From: Brachypodius melanocephalos
Taxonomy: Eukaryota; Chordata; Aves; Passeriformes; Pycnonotidae
Direction: 5' to 3'
Length of the DNA: 64,000 bases
Assembly (NCBI GenBank): GCA_013398615.1
Contig: VZSR01002420.1
Location: forward strand, 1,080,510-1,144,509
Position numbers and translations under genes: made by a program. Below the pieces are notes generated by a model, which was not told where the DNA came from, ran no database searches, and saw nothing but the letters and a program-made list of their open reading frames with translations. Of this stretch, positions 61,725 through 64,000 are shown piece after piece. Numbering within the stretch: the stretch's first letter is position 1; each line of letters opens with the position of its first letter.

Positions 61725-64000
61725 GGTTGCCTTGAAAGATAACCAGATGAAAGCATAACTTTAGCACTGGGCAGAGCACTGGGCTTTGCAGGAAAAGAGC
61801 TTACATACTTTAGCATCAGTTAAAATAGGATTTTTCCTACATCAATCAGATGCTAATAATTGTTCTAAATACTTGTCCTGAAAGTAGGTTGTACTAACAA
61901 AACCTTGTTGCCTGCTTACATCCAGCAACAGGATTAATTTGGTGAGTTAATTGGTACTCATGGTCCTTGATACCTATTCCAGAGTTTCCCAAAGGTGTTC
62001 ATTAAGATTCAGGTCCCTCTTTTTGAAAAGATGGCCTATAGGATTTTAATATGGTTTCATAGTCTTGTTCATTCTGAAATATAAGTAATTAAAATAATTT
62101 ATTTGGGAGTTCTGTTTTCCTTGTGAGACATGTATATCCATAATAATATTTATTGCAAAAGACAGAAAATAAAATAGAAAATGTGGAAGCTATATTTTCA
62201 GCTTAGCCTGGAGGATTTTACAAAGTTGAAAATTAACAGGCCCCCAAACCCAAGGTCTCTGGCAGTGATTCATTGTGCATTTGTTAAAATGTCAAATAAT
62301 TACTCTTCCTCCATTAGGGAGTGCTAATTGTTTCTGAACACCAATACAACGGAGTTTAAGGAAATTGCTGACTGCAGAAATAATTTTATCCCTTAAGTCC
62401 TGTGCAAATGAGAAATATTATTAACATTTTAAGACAGCAAGCATCTTTTCTGGGATTGAAATGTTAGCAATACCTATTACCCAAGAAGGCTGAGAAATTA
62501 TGTATCAGATTTTTTCATACGTTAGCTTCAAAAATTCATTTACTGTTCTGTCTCCTGCAAAGATGAAAACTCTAGAAGATGCGCGCTTAACTCTTTTGAA
62601 GACAGCAGTTTTCCCACCAGTTATGACTGTATCAGAACTTCCACTGACTTCTTTAGGAATATTGAGAGAAAAAGTGGACCCTAGTCTTTATTCAAGCAGA
62701 ATAATATCAGAAGCTGTTAGGAGTGTATGGATGAGCAGGAGGGTGTAATGTTTCACAAGGACTTTGAGATTAGAGCTTCTCTGTTTCATTCCAGATAGCT
62801 GTTCCGATTATTTCTCATCTAATCTTTACTGCAAGCCTCAGTTTAAGGGATTACTGATGGAGACACTGGAGTTAAGTGATTTAATGGAGTGTCTTCAGTC
62901 AACATGAATTTTAAGTTTTCCCTTTCCATAAGGGAAGACTGTCTAATATTTATTACTAATATAGCTAGTAAAGAAAGGCACAGCTGATTCTGCCTTTAGA
63001 CATAAGCAGAAACTTGATCCATGCCATATGGAAGTGGCATATTCTAAGGAACAAACCTGTGCCACAGCCACAGTGCCATCCAAGGACATGGGAGGGATTT
63101 TGAGCTATCTGGCCTCCATTACTTTCATTTGAAGAAATGGGTTCCAGATGATTGTGGGTGAATTCAGATCCAGGCCCAGAGCTGAATCCAGACATTACCA
63201 GAACAGATGTCTGATAGGATTTTTCAAGCACCAAACAGGGTGTTCCAAAATGTTGGAATTCTAGCCCAAAACATTGGAGTTCTATGAAATTCTACAACAC
63301 ACAGAACACTTACAGAAGTTCTAACATGGCTGATTTATAGTCACAGTCAACATAGTCAACCTGCAGAAAAATAGTAGGGGCTGGTAAATTTGCTGCTGAT
63401 AACAAGAGTGTGAAGGGGATCAACCCTGGCCCTGCCTGTGTGCAGGAACCTGCAGTGTCAGAGCAGGACAAGAGGGTCACCAGTCCTTTGAAAACCAGCT
63501 GGAAATGATGGGAGCTACCAGTGGACTTGGTATATTTTGAAACAACCTGTCTAAATTCACATCTTTGATTTGGTTTTTACTGGCAGTTGACAAGAGAGGA
63601 GAACGTGGGGGTTTTGTGAACAAATTCACGTCTAGCTGTGAAAGGTGCAAATCAGAAAAAAAACCCCAAAGGTAAAAGCTGCTTTGACACAATGTTGAAC
63701 GGTATGCTCAAGGTCACAGCAGAAATAAAGCAGGTGAGCCTGACTCTCCAGATGCCGTCAAAGGCAGTACAGGTTTGCTCAGATGAGTGGATGATACTCA
63801 GTCCTGTGTACAATGCAAACAGGAGGGAGTGAATAGGAACTGGACTTGCTGCAAAGACTGTGTGCTGCCATGGCACTGGAGTTGTGTGTCAAAGAGAAGA
63901 GACAAGGGAATGAGTAATCAGGGAATCCAGCAAAGTGGAATTTGGTGAAGGTAGGATAGGAAGGGAGATACAGTGTGAGGAACAACTGGCTGCAAATACA

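Larger units (their letters stand above)
59977..64000 (+). other. HHIP: HHIP intron 2, 5' part (continues past the window)
   Basis: Begins GTAAAACT. AT-rich with no further HHIP exon before the right edge; the next expected residues (FLQTT-like) are not found. It contains a small duplicated block around 60,224-60,280 (ACCTTTGCTGAAAT twice), a 47-base purine tract at 61516, an exact GLI consensus at 61716, and two weak resemblances to old interspersed repeats (about 62,815-62,890 and 63,383-63,406). Open frames in this stretch are short and unconvincing. Confidence 0.85.

Overview
This window looks like bird nuclear DNA. The dispersed repeats I can recognise are almost all CR1 LINE copies: 3' tails ending in ATTCTATGAT-type sequence and one decayed reverse-transcriptase segment. 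I see no Alu- or B1-like SINEs. The intergenic DNA is AT-rich with few repeats, and the only gene matches HHIP (hedgehog-interacting protein) with bird-like substitutions. I cannot name the species.

Layout. Roughly bases 1-51,400 are a gene desert upstream of HHIP on the + strand. I find no convincing protein-coding exon there. It holds scattered CR1 fragments (near 15.9, 21.6, 22.7, 35.7, 43.1, 48.4 and 49.2 kb), a structured minisatellite at 13.5 kb made of two alternating PstI-containing units, a (TA)n tract, a 36-base A run, a pair of perfect palindromes at 32.7 kb, and otherwise unremarkable sequence. A large CpG island (about 51.43-53.6 kb) marks the HHIP promoter, 5' leader and first exon. 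HHIP exon 1 (coding 52,601-52,864) encodes the signal peptide and the start of the Cys-rich N-terminal domain. Intron 1 is 6,916 bases. Exon 2 (59,781-59,976) continues the Cys-rich domain. Intron 2 runs off the right edge, so only about the first 153 residues of a roughly 700-residue protein are present.

Biology. HHIP is a secreted and membrane-associated decoy that binds Hedgehog ligands. It is itself a Hedgehog/GLI target, forming a negative feedback loop. The window therefore holds the promoter and probably much of the upstream regulatory landscape. An exact GLI consensus (GACCACCCA) lies in intron 2, and three further copies of the GACCACCC core lie in the desert and intron 1. The leader has features that could affect expression: a 68-codon upstream ORF with Arg/Gln runs over CCG/CAG triplets, and a C-rich tract (G-quadruplex-capable on the other strand) ending 34 bases before the start codon. 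I found no sign of a wholly new biological system. The best leads are the regulatory motifs, the minisatellite and the twin palindromes.
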